Source of the DNA: Crocodylus rhombifer | Taxonomy: Eukaryota; Chordata; Crocodylia; Crocodylidae | Reading direction: 5' to 3' | NCBI GenBank assembly: GCA_038503035.1 | Contig: JAVSML010024436.1 | Location: forward strand, 186,001-250,000 | DNA length: 64,000 bases | Shown: piece by piece, positions 23,601 through 34,740 of the stretch | How positions within the stretch are numbered: position 1 is the stretch's first letter | Layout of the letters: each line of letters opens with the position of its first letter | Made by a program: the position numbers and the translations under genes | Notes under the pieces: generated by a model | The model's database searches: none | What the model was told of the DNA's origin: nothing | Seen by the model: the letters and a program-made list of their open reading frames with translations, nothing else

Positions 23601-24190
23601 AACTGTGCTTAATTGCTTGCTGCATATTTCACTTGCTTTCCACCAGACTCCCAATCCGGACTTTTATCTCATTTTAAACCAGAACTCTGTAAAGCTTAGA
23701 ACAGAAACCGCCATGAATCTCTCTCTATATAGCACTGATTGTCCTAAAACCTAAGAGAGGCTTTTGTGTTGACAAATTTTATTCCTAAATTTGATCATCA
23801 GAGCCACATCCACATGAGTGTGAAGGTTTAATTCCCTGAGGACAACTAGCAGCTGGACACCTTGCACTGCCGCTAGCAATCCCAGGGGAACACCTGTGCC
23901 AAGCACTCTCTGGTGCACAGCAGGTTACCCTGGGCAGGATAGGGGAGGCTGGTGGGATAGTGGGATGGCCCCAGCAGCCTTACCTGGGGATCTGGGGGCC
24001 TCCTGGGGCTGCAACAGCAGTGATCCTGCTGCTCAGAGCCTGGCTGGCAGTCGGAGCATGACTCCAGCTGGCCAGGCTCCGGTTTTGAGCAGTGTGTGCT
24101 GGCCTTGTGCACATCGCTTTGCATTTCTTTTTGCACAGATTTTTTCTGACCCCTGGATATCCCGCAAGGTTCTCATTAACAAGCTAAGGA
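20603..24190. other. gene-free stretch
   Basis: No exon, RNA gene or complete transposon is supported. There is an (AAAT)n tract at about 21710-21728, and a GC-rich patch at 23840-24120 that is probably another degenerate DNA element but has no clear ends. Reading frames are all under 115 codons. Confidence 0.45.
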
Positions 24191-24191
24191 A

Positions 24192-24866
24192 AGCACAGAG
24201 GCAGAGAAGGATCTTGGAATCGCTACTGATTCCAAGATGAACATGGGCCGGCAGTGTGGGGATGCGGTCAGGAAGGCCAACCGTACCTTCTCATGCATCC
24301 ACAGATGCATCTCGAGCAGGTCCAAGGAGGTGATCCTCCCCCTCTATGTGACATTGGCCAGGCCCCAGTTGGAGTACTGCGTTCAGTTCTCGGCACCGCA
24401 CTTCAGGAGGGATGTGACCAGCAGAGGGCCACTCTCACGATCAAGGGGCAGCAGGGCAGGCCCTACAAGGAGAGGCTATGGGACCTGAACCTGTTCAGCC
24501 ACCACAAAAGAAGGCTGAGAGGGGATCTGGTGGCCGCCTATAAACTTGCCAAGGGGGACCTGCAGGCAATGGGAGAGACCCTGTTCCTCCCAGCACTACT
24601 GGGGGGTAACAAGGAACAACGGCCATAAGTTGACAGAGTAGATTCAGGCTAGATATCAGGAGGCAGTACTTCACAGTCAGGGCAACTGGGAGCTGGAACC
24701 AACTTCCAAGGGAAGTGGTGCTTGGCCCTACCCTCAGGGTCTTCAAAAGGAGGCTAGACAGCCACCTAGCTGGGGTCATTTGACCCCAGCATCCTTTCCT
24801 GCCCATGGAAGGAGGTTCAAACTAGATGATCTGGTTAGGTCCCTTCCAACCCTACCAACTATGAAA
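24192..24866 (+). mobile_element. CR1 3' fragment with broken ORF2
   Basis: Begins in the EAEKDLG region of CR1 ORF2 and continues NMGRQCGDAV, SRSKEVILPLY, ARPQLEYCVQF, then RRLRGDLVAAYKL, to a 3' end near ccctaccaactatgaaac. The frame shifts at least once (around 24420), so the C-terminus is split over two frames. Closely related to the copy at 42725-43553. Confidence 0.9.
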
Positions 24867-24876
24867 CAGACTAGAC

Positions 24877-25564
24877 CAGGAGTGCTCAACCACCCAGCCA
24901 GCGGGCCCAGATAAACCATGGTCCCACATCATCTAGTACACAGGGTTCCCAACAGGTCTGTAAATTTGGATACCCCTCTCCCATCACTACATTTCCAGAC
25001 CTGCAGGGGAGCCCTGGGCCCCCGCACACAGGATGGAGTAGCTGATCCCAGTGCATGGGGTCAGGCAAGGGAAAGCATCAGGGCCCAGGGCCCAATCCTG
25101 GCAAGCTGAAGCATGGGAAGGGTGGTGCTAGCCCAAGGACCCAATCTGGGTGTAAGGGACTGGAACGGGGAAAGCACAGGTTCCCCAGGCCCTGCTCCCA
25201 CTGCACTGGGGTCAGAAGGGGTAGTGCCAGGTCCCTGGGGAGCAATTCCTGTGGAAGGGGGATGGTACCAGGCCCCCCAGAGACCAATCCTAACTGGAAG
25301 GGGCAGGACTAGGCCCCTGGGACTAAATCCCCAAGCACCAGCATCAGAGAGGGCCCTAGACACCAATCTCATGCTGAGGTAGGAAAGGGTGGTACCAGAT
25401 TCCAATCCCTGAAGGGAAGTGGTTGCAAGCCATCAGGGTCCAATCCTAGAATGCAGGGACAATGCCAAGGCCCCAGAACATAATCTTGGCACACAGGGCT
25501 GGATCCAGCCTAAACACAGGCCCCACTTATCTGGCTCATAGTGCTGAATTGGTGAGCACTCCTG
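24877..25564. mobile_element. hAT-like element with internal minisatellite
   Basis: 688 bp with perfect 12-bp inverted ends CAGGAGTGCTCA / TGAGCACTCCTG. 8-bp flanks gactagac (24869-24876) and aactagat (25565-25572) match at 6 of 8. The interior (about 25060-25520) consists of degenerate GC-rich units of about 60 bp, with recurring ggccc-ctggg and ccaatcct motifs. Overlapping frames on both strands are not genes. Confidence 0.8.
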
Positions 25565-25589
25565 AACTAGATGAAAGTACTGTTCTGTG

Positions 25590-26935
25590 GACACATAATA
25601 GGTTGGATCAGCACACTCGGTAAGTATTCAATCAATGGCTCGAGGTCAAGCTGGGAAAAGGTATCAAGCACAGCTCCACAGGGGTCTGTCCTGCATTTTA
25701 ACAACTTCAGTAGAAATTTGGATGGAACTGAGTATGCACTTTTCAAATTGATGGATGACACCAAAGTTGGGTGAAGACATGACAGAGAGTAGGGCTACAA
25801 TCCAAACTGAACTGGATAGACTAGGCAGGGGAAGAGTGGTTGGCAGTCAATCAGATGAGATTGAACAAGTGCAAAGTCCTGCACTACAGCCAGAATAATT
25901 GGGTGCCTAAATATGAACTGGTGAGTAACTAGCTAGGTTACTGTAGTTCAGAGAAGGACTGGGGATTACAGTAAACCAGAGCCTTCATATGACTGAACAA
26001 TGTTCTCTTGTTGCAAAAAAAGCCAACAGCATACCAAATTGTATCAACAGAAGTGTCACTTAAACAATACACCAAGAGAAGTGATTCTTCCCCCTTTTGG
26101 CACTGGGAAGGACTCACACAGAGTACTGTATCCAGTCTTGGGCCCTGCACTTCAAGAAGTATGTGAACAGTTTGGAAGGAGTCCAGTGCAGGGCAACAAG
26201 TGATTAGGGGCCCAGGAAACATAACTTAACAAATAAAAGCTGAAAAACCTCAGGTTTAGTCTGGAGTAGAAAAGTTTAAGCAGAGATTTAATAACAGTCT
26301 TTAAATACATGAGGGACAATTAGAGAGAGAGAATAGACATGGGGTTGCTCAGAGGCTGAAGGGGAAAGGTCAGAACTAGGAACAATGGCCTTCAGCTGCA
26401 GTAGAGGAAATTTAGGAACAACTTTCTCTCGAAGGTGGTCAAGCACTGGAAGAGGTTACCTAGAGAAGTTGTGAAATCTCCATCCCTGGAAATTTTCAAG
26501 AGCAGGTTGGACAGACACTTCACTAGGATGGTTTGGTCAGGGACGATCCTACCTAAGCATCAATGTTTCTCAACCCATAAGTTGCAGGAAAGGGAAAAGA
26601 ACAAAATGAATTTTAAAAAAAACCTAAAAATGGCTCCTCCTTTAAAAAGGAGAAAAAATGTGGGAAACTGGCTTTTCCCTTGCAGGCTGTCAGCATTCCA
26701 GTCTGCAAGAGGCTGCCTGGGGCCCCTCTTGCCCCACATACAACTCCTTCCCCCCAATCCCACACAGAGGATCTGAGGCCTGAGGGCAGGGGGCAGCAGG
26801 CCAGGAGTGAGGGGCACTGGGTCAGGGCTAAGCAATGTTTACAAATGGGTTGTGGTACAGAAAAGGTTAAGAACGAGAGGACTAGATGACCTTGTCAGGA
26901 CCCTTCCCATCATACTTTCCTGTAATCCTATTATG
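25590..26935 (+). mobile_element. old CR1 fragment, interrupted by a DNA element
   Basis: A heavily mutated CR1 with recognisable pieces: GWISTLGKYSINGSRSSW, PQGSVL, LMDDTK in place of FADDTK, then the SREVILPPFG region and VVKHWKRLPREVVKSPSLEIF, and a 3' end ctagatgaccttgtcaggacccttcccatc. Many stops and frameshifts show that it is older than the copies at 11340 and 39147. At about 26561-26878 a hAT-like segment separates the ORF end from the 3' tail. Confidence 0.8.
26561..26878. mobile_element. hAT-like insertion in CR1 3' UTR
   Basis: The left end caatgtttctcaacccataagttgc and the right end (reverse complement ttcttaaccttttctgtaccac) are diverged versions of a common hAT terminus (ttctcaaccttttctgtacc). 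The interior includes the ggagaaaaaatgtgggaaac module shared with 18460. The target duplication is not clear. Confidence 0.55.
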
Positions 26936-28582
26936 TGAATAGAGGAGGGAGAAGAGATTATGCATATAAAAAGTTTTTATTAAGTTCACTCTGTAACCAC
27001 TTCTACACTGGGAGAATGCTAAAACAAGAAATTCTCTTGCAGATTCGTTTCATGCCAACAAGTTTAACTTGACACTGTATTTAACAGCATCTTTATCAGA
27101 AGTATAGTTTTAAGATAAACAGTTGAGAGTTAAAAGCATGCTTCCTGGGGAGATCTGGTACCAGACAAGAGGAAAGAAACAAATGAAACTTCCACTGAAG
27201 GCTGGGTAGACAAAGAGGGGCAGCTGTCAAAAGAGTGCATTACCCAGGCCCAGCCCCACACCCTCCCTTCTCAGTCAGATCCAGACTCTCAAAAGGCACT
27301 GACCCTCAGCAAAAGGGTTGGGGGGAGGGAAACAGCCACCTCCCCCTCATCCCATTGGTCTTTCTGACAGGGATCCTTGGGCAAGAGGTAGATCTACCTA
27401 GTGGACTGATTCTGTTCCACCTAACTATTCCTGCATCTGTCTAGTACGGAAAAGACATGGGAAGGTACAAACTTACAGCACCAAGAGAACCAGTGCAGAA
27501 GAAAAAGCCACCAGAGATTGATGCAACAGGAAGACAGCAGCAAAGATAATAAACCTATGTAACTGTAATCTGAACAACTTCATCAGAAGACTAGTTAAGA
27601 GGTCAAGGTGGTAGGCCACGTCAAAAAACTTAAGCACAGGTGGCCGACATGCATCATGGATGCCAGAAGTGGCATGGGCAGACTGCGTGGTGTGCAGCAG
27701 ATTCAAAGAGGAAGACAGGCAGCACAACGGCAGGTAGGGCAGACAGCAGAAAGCAGAGGACCATATGAAGCAAGAAGCATGAAGCAGAAAGCTGAGCAGA
27801 TCAGGTAAGGGAAGAAAGGGATCAGAGGGGGGTTCTTGGGGAAAGTGCGCGACGGATTTATGATACTGCTGCCAATAAGGTTGGATCCCAAGTCAGAGCA
27901 CAAACCAGCTCATACAGTGAGAAAGGAAAAGAAAAGAATTTGTGGTACAGAGATAGAGGAGACAATAGTAATTGGTAAGGCACTAGGACCATAGTGTCAT
28001 TAGTACTACTACCTGAAAAAAAGATTACAATGAGACATTTGGCAGGGAAAGAACTTTATTTTGCCTACCCACTTCTCCACAGGCACCTAACTGATACCAT
28101 CACATGTAGCATGTTTGAAAACTAGGAAAAGTGTGTTCAAGTAGCTATCTGGAGAGCAAAAGGAAGACAAAAGCAGTGTTTCAGAGAAGCCTCGTAAAGA
28201 AGAAACAACTGAGCAGATTAAGAGGCAGTGCAAAGAAATAGTAAACACATGAAAGCACATTTGTGCGAGAGCAGAGTCTGGCAACATAATTAGCTTTGAA
28301 CTGACAAGTGAAAATTGCTTCATAGCAGAGCTTATAAAAGGACCAATATCACAAACTAATGAAATGAATATGATCTAATCAACATCCAACTTTATTACAG
28401 GAACAAGAGAACAATGTTAAGATTTCTTCAAATGAACCTTAAGTTTTATTTTCATTTACTTATGATGTACATAAAACAAGATAAAAGAGAACATCTTTAA
28501 GGTCACTAACTTTCTATCACCGAGAGTCCCCATTTATTTAAGTCAAATGTTACCCAACCAAACTAGTCCTAAATCAACATCA
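26936..28582. other. gene-free stretch
   Basis: No exon or RNA gene is supported. The segment 27235-27370 is C-rich, and 27600-27850 is A/G-rich low complexity; neither has a recognisable function. Confidence 0.45.
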
Positions 28583-28590
28583 CATTAAGT

Positions 28591-28923
28591 CAGGGGTCAG
28601 CAGCCTTTTCCCAGTAGAGGCAGATCTTAAGCCAACTAAGCAGTAGCTGCCTGGGAGTCTCTGCCAGTGTATACTTTCAAACCAACTCTATGCACCTCAG
28701 TTCCCCCTTTATTGATGCGGCATCTGTGGCACTTCTTGAACATTTATGAATTTAATGTTAGGGCACTTGTATGAGGTGAAAAGCACCACAGATGCCGTAA
28801 GAATGGGCACCATAGAAAAGCCCAAGATGAAATCCAGAATTCTGTCTTCAAAACAAAGTTCTGAATAGCTTTTAAGTGTGGCCTGGAAGTACATATTGAA
28901 CAGTAAGGAAAAAAAATGCAACT
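28591..28923. mobile_element. possible hAT-like element
   Basis: The left end caggggtcagcagccttttcccag is hAT-like. An exact 8-bp repeat CATTAAGT flanks the segment (28583-28590 and 28924-28931). The right terminus is AT-rich and only loosely complementary. An internal hairpin pairs gcatctgtgg with ccacagatgc. Likely, but not proven. Confidence 0.45.
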
Positions 28924-28931
28924 CATTAAGT

Positions 28932-30253
28932 AAGCATTGATCGTTACATGCAATGAATTAGGAACATTGCTTATAAGAGTATAGCCTACATACACAACAA
29001 ACAGAGTCTGCACCATTATGTATATGCTTGAAGGAGTTAGGTTTAGGTTAGACAGGTAACTTATTTCTGCACTTCCTAACATTGGACTGCTCCATTTCCA
29101 AATACAAGAATGCCCTTTAACAGCTCATGTGTAAGGGAAGTTTCAGGAAATGATCCTGCACTTTTGGAAAAAAAAAAAAAACACATACCGTTTATATCAA
29201 GCTTAGTTTTGTCAATAGGAAAGACTCAATAGAAAGTAACCACAATCATAAGTTTCCTCTTTTCCACACTGGTATGTAAAAGGCTATGCAAGCAGGCAAA
29301 AGACAACCAAGTACAGAGGGAAACTAGAACTCATCTGTACGTGCTTGCACGTCTTCTTCTAGAAGGAAGCATGCTAAGGGGCAGGATGCACAAATCTCGC
29401 TTTACTTTTACAACCCTAAATAAAGATGACTGAAGCCGAAGTTTGGGAAGACCTACATGCTTCGCACAGAGAAACCGTATCTCCAGATTCAGCTCAAGCG
29501 CTTGCCTTCACCATGTCCTCATCGGATCTCTCTGGCACGCTCACAGCCCTCCCCAACAGCAATGAACATGCCTGAAGAAAAACAAGAGGGCAAGTTAAAG
29601 GATTACCCAAGGGGCATGACAGCTACCCCCAAGGGAACACGAACAAATTAAAAGTGTGCGTGTTGGGGGCCGGGGGGGAGGGGTGGAAACAATAGGGGGA
29701 ACACAACTACAAAATGTAGGGAAGGGAAGAAAGCCCCTCTTCAGGTTGGGAGAGCAGCACGAAAGCTTCAGCCACGACTTGAGCCTTGACTGGTCTTGGC
29801 CTTGGGCCACTTGGCTGAAGTGACTTCACCAGAAGAAAAAAAAAAAAATGCATACACATCAAAATAATTGCCCACCCTTGACGTATATGTATCTAATCTC
29901 AGGAGAGCTTACGTATCTCTTGGGCGGAGGGCCACTTCCTACGTTTTGGTAAGCCATTGAGGGCCGTGTGACAGGCCTCCACAGGGAGATAAAAATAAAA
30001 GTTTTCCAAATTTTTTTAGGGGCCCCGAGGGCCGGGTAGAATGGCCTGGATGGCCGCACCTGGCCCGTATTTTGCATGCATCTACGTGCATTCTAATATT
30101 ATAAAACCCTTAATCTGCCTGTCCATAACGCTTTATTTGCGCTCCGATTAGCTGACCGAAAATGGCAGTCATAGTGTGAATACAGCATTGGAACAGGAGG
30201 TGGTGGTGCAGTGGAGCGCTGCCATGAGCATGGGGACACTGGGGATGAAGAGA
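28932..30253. other. gene-free stretch
   Basis: Sequence of mixed composition, with a local rise in GC at 29900-30060 containing gggccccgagggccggg. No gene, RNA or defined element is supported. Confidence 0.45.
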
Positions 30254-30417
30254 GGGGTCAGCCTGGGGCTCTGGCTAGCTGAGCTCTGCATGACACACAC
30301 ACAGGCAGAGACAGACGTTGATCAGTTATAATTATTATCAACATAACAGTTATAAATATGGATGTTTAGTATAATTATTACATTAATATTTATTTATTAA
30401 CAGTTACTAATGATGCA
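30254..30417 (+). repeat. left arm of a long inverted repeat
   Basis: 164 bp that match the reverse complement of 31409-31572 at about 80-85 percent by eye. The outer third is GC-rich (ggggtcagcctggggctc, gctgagctctgc) and the inner part is AT-rich (acattaatatttatttatta). Confidence 0.8.
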
Positions 30418-30459
30418 AGTTTTGTAATAATAGCAAAATAATTATAAGTTATTATCATA

Positions 30460-31380
30460 TGCCAGGTGGCCCCCCCCCCCCCAACCCTGCTCCCTGGAGG
30501 AGGCAGCAACAGAGCCAACAGAAAGACGGGGGGGGGGAACGGACAGGCAGCCAAAGGCCCATGCTGGCCTTGCCACTCCCTGCCCTACTCCCTGCAGGAA
30601 GTATCGATGGAAGGGAAGGAACAAGGGGAGAGGGGGAAGCCAGGGCTACCAGAGCTGACTTCACCCCCTCCCCTTGCTCCTTGGAGGTATTGGCAGCAGT
30701 GGGGGGGGGGGGGGGGGGGGGGGGGCCACCAGTACTGGCCTCAGCCTGGTCCTCCACCCTTCTGTCATTCTCACCTGCAGAGCAGAGAAGGCAGGGGGAG
30801 GAAATAGCGGGCCTCAGGCCAATGTGGCAGTGGGGGGAAGAAGGAAGGAGTGGGCCCTGCCCAACGTGGGGGGGAGAAGAGAAGTTGGAGCAGGGGAAAG
30901 TGTTTCATAGCTTCTAGGGTCGGAAGGGACCAGAGCAGATCATCTAGTCCGACCCCTGCCGCGGCAGGAAAGAATACTGGGGTCAAACGACCCCAGCGAG
31001 ATGTGCATCTAACCTCCTCTTAAACACCCCCAGGGTAGGAGCCTGCACCATTTCTCTTGGAAGCTGATTCCAGACCCTAGCCGCCCTGACTGTGATGTAG
31101 CGCCTCGTTGGCCTAGGCCTCCCCACCATGGCAGCCTGGCTTCTCCTCACCCTTTGGCCCGGTCCTCCCCCACACCCCTCCTGCTATGGGGGGGGGGGGG
31201 CAGGGAAGGGAGAGTGGGCCGGGGCCTCAAGCAGCAGGAGGGAAGGGGGGAGCAGGTCTGGGCAGGAGGGGAACCCCCCACTGGACTCTGTCTCAGCCTA
31301 CTCCCCACCCCCATCATTCCTGATGGGCAACTGGCTAGGAGGGAGGAAGGGAGGGGGAAGAGAGAGAGAGAGAGAGAAAG
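30460..31380. repeat. G/C homopolymer and purine-rich block
   Basis: Holds C13 at 30470-30482, G25 at 30701-30725, G13 at 31188-31200, shorter G runs and a (GA)n run near 31360-31378. The open frames in this block are low-complexity and unlikely to be coding. The G-runs could form quadruplexes on the plus strand. Long G-runs are also prone to assembly error. Confidence 0.85.
30903..31115 (-). mobile_element. CR1 3'-end fragment
   Basis: Plus-strand text catagcttctagggtcggaagggacc ... gatcatctagtccgacccctgcc ... ctggggtcaaacgaccccagc ... cttggaagctgattcc is the inverted CR1 3' end, about 210 bp. It lies between the two inverted arms, so it may have inserted into the unit they bound. Confidence 0.9.
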
Positions 31381-31408
31381 AACACACACACCATTATAAT
31401 AATAATTT

Positions 31409-31572
31409 AAGTAATTAATAACTGTTAATAAATAAATGTTAATGTAATAGTTACATTAAACATATCAGTACTTATAGCCGTTATATTATTATTATTATTA
31501 CTAATCAATGTCTGTCTATGCCTGTACGTGTGTCAAGCAGAGCTCAGCCAGCCGGAGCCCCAGGCTGACCCC
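31409..31572 (-). repeat. right arm of the long inverted repeat
   Basis: Inverted partner of 30254-30417, with about 990 bp between the arms. Its GC-rich outer end overlaps the edge of the CpG island at 31540, so one arm may be an inverted duplicate of promoter-proximal host sequence. Confidence 0.8.
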
Positions 31573-32070
31573 GCTGGAGCCCAGGGGCAGGCACGTGCGC
31601 TTCCCCCGGATGGGGGCGGGGGCGCGTGGAACGGAGGGAGGCCAGTGGAACGTGGGGGGTGACGAGGGCGCGGCGCCCGGCAAGAGCCTGCACCCTGGCT
31701 CCCGGTACCTGACAGCGGCGCCGCAGCAGCGCAGGGAGACACAGTCGGAGCCGGCTCCGCCCTCTCGGCAGCCCACGGCGGCCCCTGAGCCGCGCTAGGG
31801 AGCCGGGCCCGCAGGGGCCGCGACACGGCCGCTGACCGGGGAGAACCGAACCCAGGCCGCCGCCGCCGCCGCCGCCATCTCTCCCCCACTTCCCCTACAG
31901 CAATCACCTCTGACCCTTGACCCACCTTTCCGGGTCACTTCCGGCGCGCGCTCGTCTCGGCCCCCTCCCGCTTCTTAAAGCGACAGAACCCGCGTCTCCC
32001 CGGTGTGGGGCTTGCGCCCGAAGAAGCGATTGCGTCACAATGGAAAGAACGCTCACGAGCTGTGTAAGAA
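31540..32070. promoter_or_regulatory. CpG-island promoter
   Basis: The only long CpG-dense stretch apart from the LTR at 12172. It holds the ETS/GABP-type site ACTTCCGG (31937-31944) with a second ttccggg just upstream, a YY1-type GATGGCGGC on the minus strand at 31879 downward, and attgcgtca near 32027. ETS plus YY1 sites around a GCG-repeat start codon are typical of housekeeping promoters; the YY1 orientation favours transcription leftward (minus strand). The plus strand has a possible short first exon too (ATG at 32040 followed by a GTAAGA donor), so bidirectional use is possible. The gene cannot be named. Confidence 0.65.
31837..31878 (-). CDS. candidate first coding exon (MAAAAAAAWVRFSP)
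   Basis: Minus-strand ATG at 31878 begins a GCG run encoding an alanine stretch and continues W-V-R-F-S-P up to a possible donor GTCAGC at 31836. If read through, the frame stops at TAG 10 codons after proline, so splicing would be required. The position inside the CpG island and the overlapping YY1-type site support a start codon here. The donor is weak, and an alternative donor, CAG|GTACCG near 31712, would make this exon untranslated. No downstream exon was recognised to the left. Confidence 0.25.
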
Positions 32071-32107
32071 CAGGAGCAGCAGCAGCAGCAGTGCAGGCTC
32101 GCCGTCA

Positions 32108-32440
32108 GCGACCTCGGTTTTCTCTGATAAAAAAAAAAAAATCCCCACTTTTCAGCTTTAAAAAAGTAACCCCCAAATCCACATTTTTTTTGTAATTAAA
32201 ATGAAACCCCACTATATAGAGAGAGATATCAATATCTACAGATATCTAGATAGAAAGATAGGGAGATCTAGGTGTCAGTATGTCAGGATATCTAGATGGC
32301 GTGATGTCGAGATATAGATATCTAGAGAGATCAGTGACATTTCATTTTAATCATGGAAAAATGGATTTTGGGTTACTTTTTCAAACACAAAAATTGGGAT
32401 TTTGGGGGTTTTTTTAATCAGAGAAAACCAGGATCCCTGG
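32108..32440. mobile_element. MITE-like element at CpG-island edge
   Basis: Ends tcggttttctctgat (left) and aatcagagaaaaccaggat (right) are inverted repeats and are shared with 18391-19902. The middle has a degenerate gatatctaga-rich tract (32221-32330). It directly adjoins the CpG island. Confidence 0.6.
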
Positions 32441-32449
32441 TGATAAGAA

Positions 32450-34580
32450 AGCTGCTTGCCCCAGCAGATCTTAAGTTAATGGTGCAATAAGAAAGAGCCA
32501 CGGAGTGAGGTTGAGTTTTTTGTTGGGTTTTCCTTTTGCGTGGCATGGCTTTGTGGCTCATCCCATTGTCGGCTGCTGGAGCAAGCACACGGCTGGGTCA
32601 CGGCGTTGGCCGCTGTTTACTGGTTTGCAGCCTCTTAAGTAAACGTGCGGAGGGCTTTCCTGCCTTCTATGGCCTGTTAGTTGTTCTGCGGCTCTGCTCC
32701 TTGTCATCTTTTCTTTCAGCTGGGGATTCTTAGCTGGGGAGAAGGGGGCAGAGACGACTCTGTTCCTTGTTCTTTAAACCAATGGCTTTCAGCTGGGAAG
32801 AGCAGGGACAGCAGCGACACCATTTCTTCTCCTTGTACAGGCTGTAACCCAGTGATTCTCAGTCAGGGAGGGGCACAGTGCTAACTACCTTCCTTGCTGT
32901 ATGTTCTTCCATTCCTTGTTATACATGTTTTCAAACTGGTGAGTTTCAGCTGGGGGGGCTGTGGCTCCCTGGGGTACCTTGAGATCCTTTTGTCACAAAC
33001 CCCATCTGCAGGGCACCACATTTCTCCCCTGCTGCACTGCTACCTGCCCCAAGGAACAGACCAAGGTGGCCCCATGATAGCTCCCTATCCCAGTACCCAA
33101 GGTCCCCAGCCCCGGGGCCTGGACTCTTGCAGATGCAGGGCTGGGGTTCTGCCAGCTCCCAGTGGCCCTTCAAATTGTGGGTTATGAAAGAAATTCTAGG
33201 ATCCCCTCTCTGGAGAGGGTTGGCCTGGACATCACCTACCCAGAAGTTACTCCTTGCATGAGCAACCAATAAGGAGACAACCAACCAAAAGGATTTTTTA
33301 TAAAAACAGAACAAGCATAAGAAACCAGTACACGTATGCTGAGATAGACATGAGTAAATAAACAAGAAATTACCAGATCATTGACCTGTTCTTATACCTA
33401 CCCCTTAAAACCAAATATTCAGTCCTTAACTACCTCCAAGCATCTAAATGCAGCTTTTGGCTCTGACCCTGCCCGTCAGGCCTCCTGCATTTCCCTCTCA
33501 GCTTGGCTTACCCAACCCTCCTTGGCTGGCGGATTCAGCAACTCCTTTGTACCTAGGAAGACTGAAGACCCATCTATGCTTTCTAAGCAGGTTTAAGTGC
33601 CTTTGCCAGTCTGGCTCTTATCATACCCCTTCATTTCTAGTGGGTCCACACTATGCCAGTTAACTTCCTGATACCCCCAAAGGTGCATATTTACCAAACG
33701 GAATTCTTGCAACCTTTTTAGACATGTAGACTCCTTGATCTGATATGCTGTTTTTCCTGTTTGATAGATCTGACCAGCTAGGTGTTAGGCTTCTTTTAAA
33801 ATGTAAATACATCCTTGTCTGATCATATGCAGGCTTCCTCTGCTGGAGGACCAATATGCAAACCAAGTCAAATGCTATTTTCAGCCATTGATTCTCCTAG
33901 ACGTGAATAATCATGGGAAGCTCAAGTTAATCATTACCGTACTAACAACTTTAGCTGAAATATAATGATATATCAAAATTACATTTCTATCAAATACTAT
34001 AATACATTTATGAGGACAATAGAACTGAACTGCTTTGCACCAGCTGTGATTAAACACCCCAATAGTAAACCTAATTTCAGAGCTTATCTGTACGTATCAT
34101 ACAGTGAACCCAAATGGTAACTTCACCTTCGGGTACCTCCGTGAAGCCTTGCAAGGGTGCTGCAGAGTGCTATGTGATGTTTGCCAACCGAACAGTGCAA
34201 ACATCATTCACAAAAAACTCAGGGACTTCAAATGCAAATTTATTGTGATAAAATCATTCTGAACTGTTGTGGGCTTTCTGCATTCTTTGCATCAGCAAAA
34301 CTGCTCTATTATTTTTCTGTACTCAAAAACCAAATAAAAATTTAAGTGCTGGCATTTTCTGAGTGCCTCAAATTTAATGAGGCTGCCTCAGATCTAAAAA
34401 GTTTGAGAATTGCTGCTTTAAACCCATCAAGGAAGAGGCTAGAAGGTAAATTCATCCAGTAAAATGCTAACATGCGTCATGAAGGACCCTTAAAGGAAGC
34501 TAGAAGTAAAGCTGTAAGCTTCTGTAATCACCTTGCTCCAGTACATAGGGCCATGGGCTAGAAAGCAAAAGCTGTGCTAT
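32450..34580. other. gene-free stretch
   Basis: No exon is supported. 33270-33560 has an LTR- or retroelement-like look on the minus strand (an A-rich tract, then ctcagcttggcttaccc) and weakly recalls 52680-52760, but no ends are visible. Confidence 0.4.
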
Positions 34581-34740
34581 TCCTGGCACTGGCACCTATT
34601 CACTGCATTTGCAGGTGCAAGTTACTTCTCTCTACCATGAAACTTCCTTACCTGTAAAACTCAGATAATGACATTCACCTTCCTTCCTAAGCCATTTTTG
34701 AGCACTACAGATGAAAAATATAAGGGGCCAGACGCAAAAA
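34580..34740 (+). repeat. MIR SINE fragment
   Basis: The order ggtgcaagttacttctct, accatgaaacttccttacctgtaaaactcagataatgac follows the MIR core and 3' half (tgggcaagtcacttaacctc ... cctcatctgtaaaatggggataatgat). Strongly diverged. Confidence 0.5.

Noticed and set aside
30455..30917. 150-codon frame with poly-Gly in the G-run block
   Set aside because: Created by homopolymer runs; frame would change with a single indel in G25.
31533..31925. 130-codon minus-strand frame across the CpG island
   Set aside because: Lacks an ATG, consists of Arg/Pro/Ala low complexity typical of any CpG-island frame; the better start is the ATG at 31878 in another frame.
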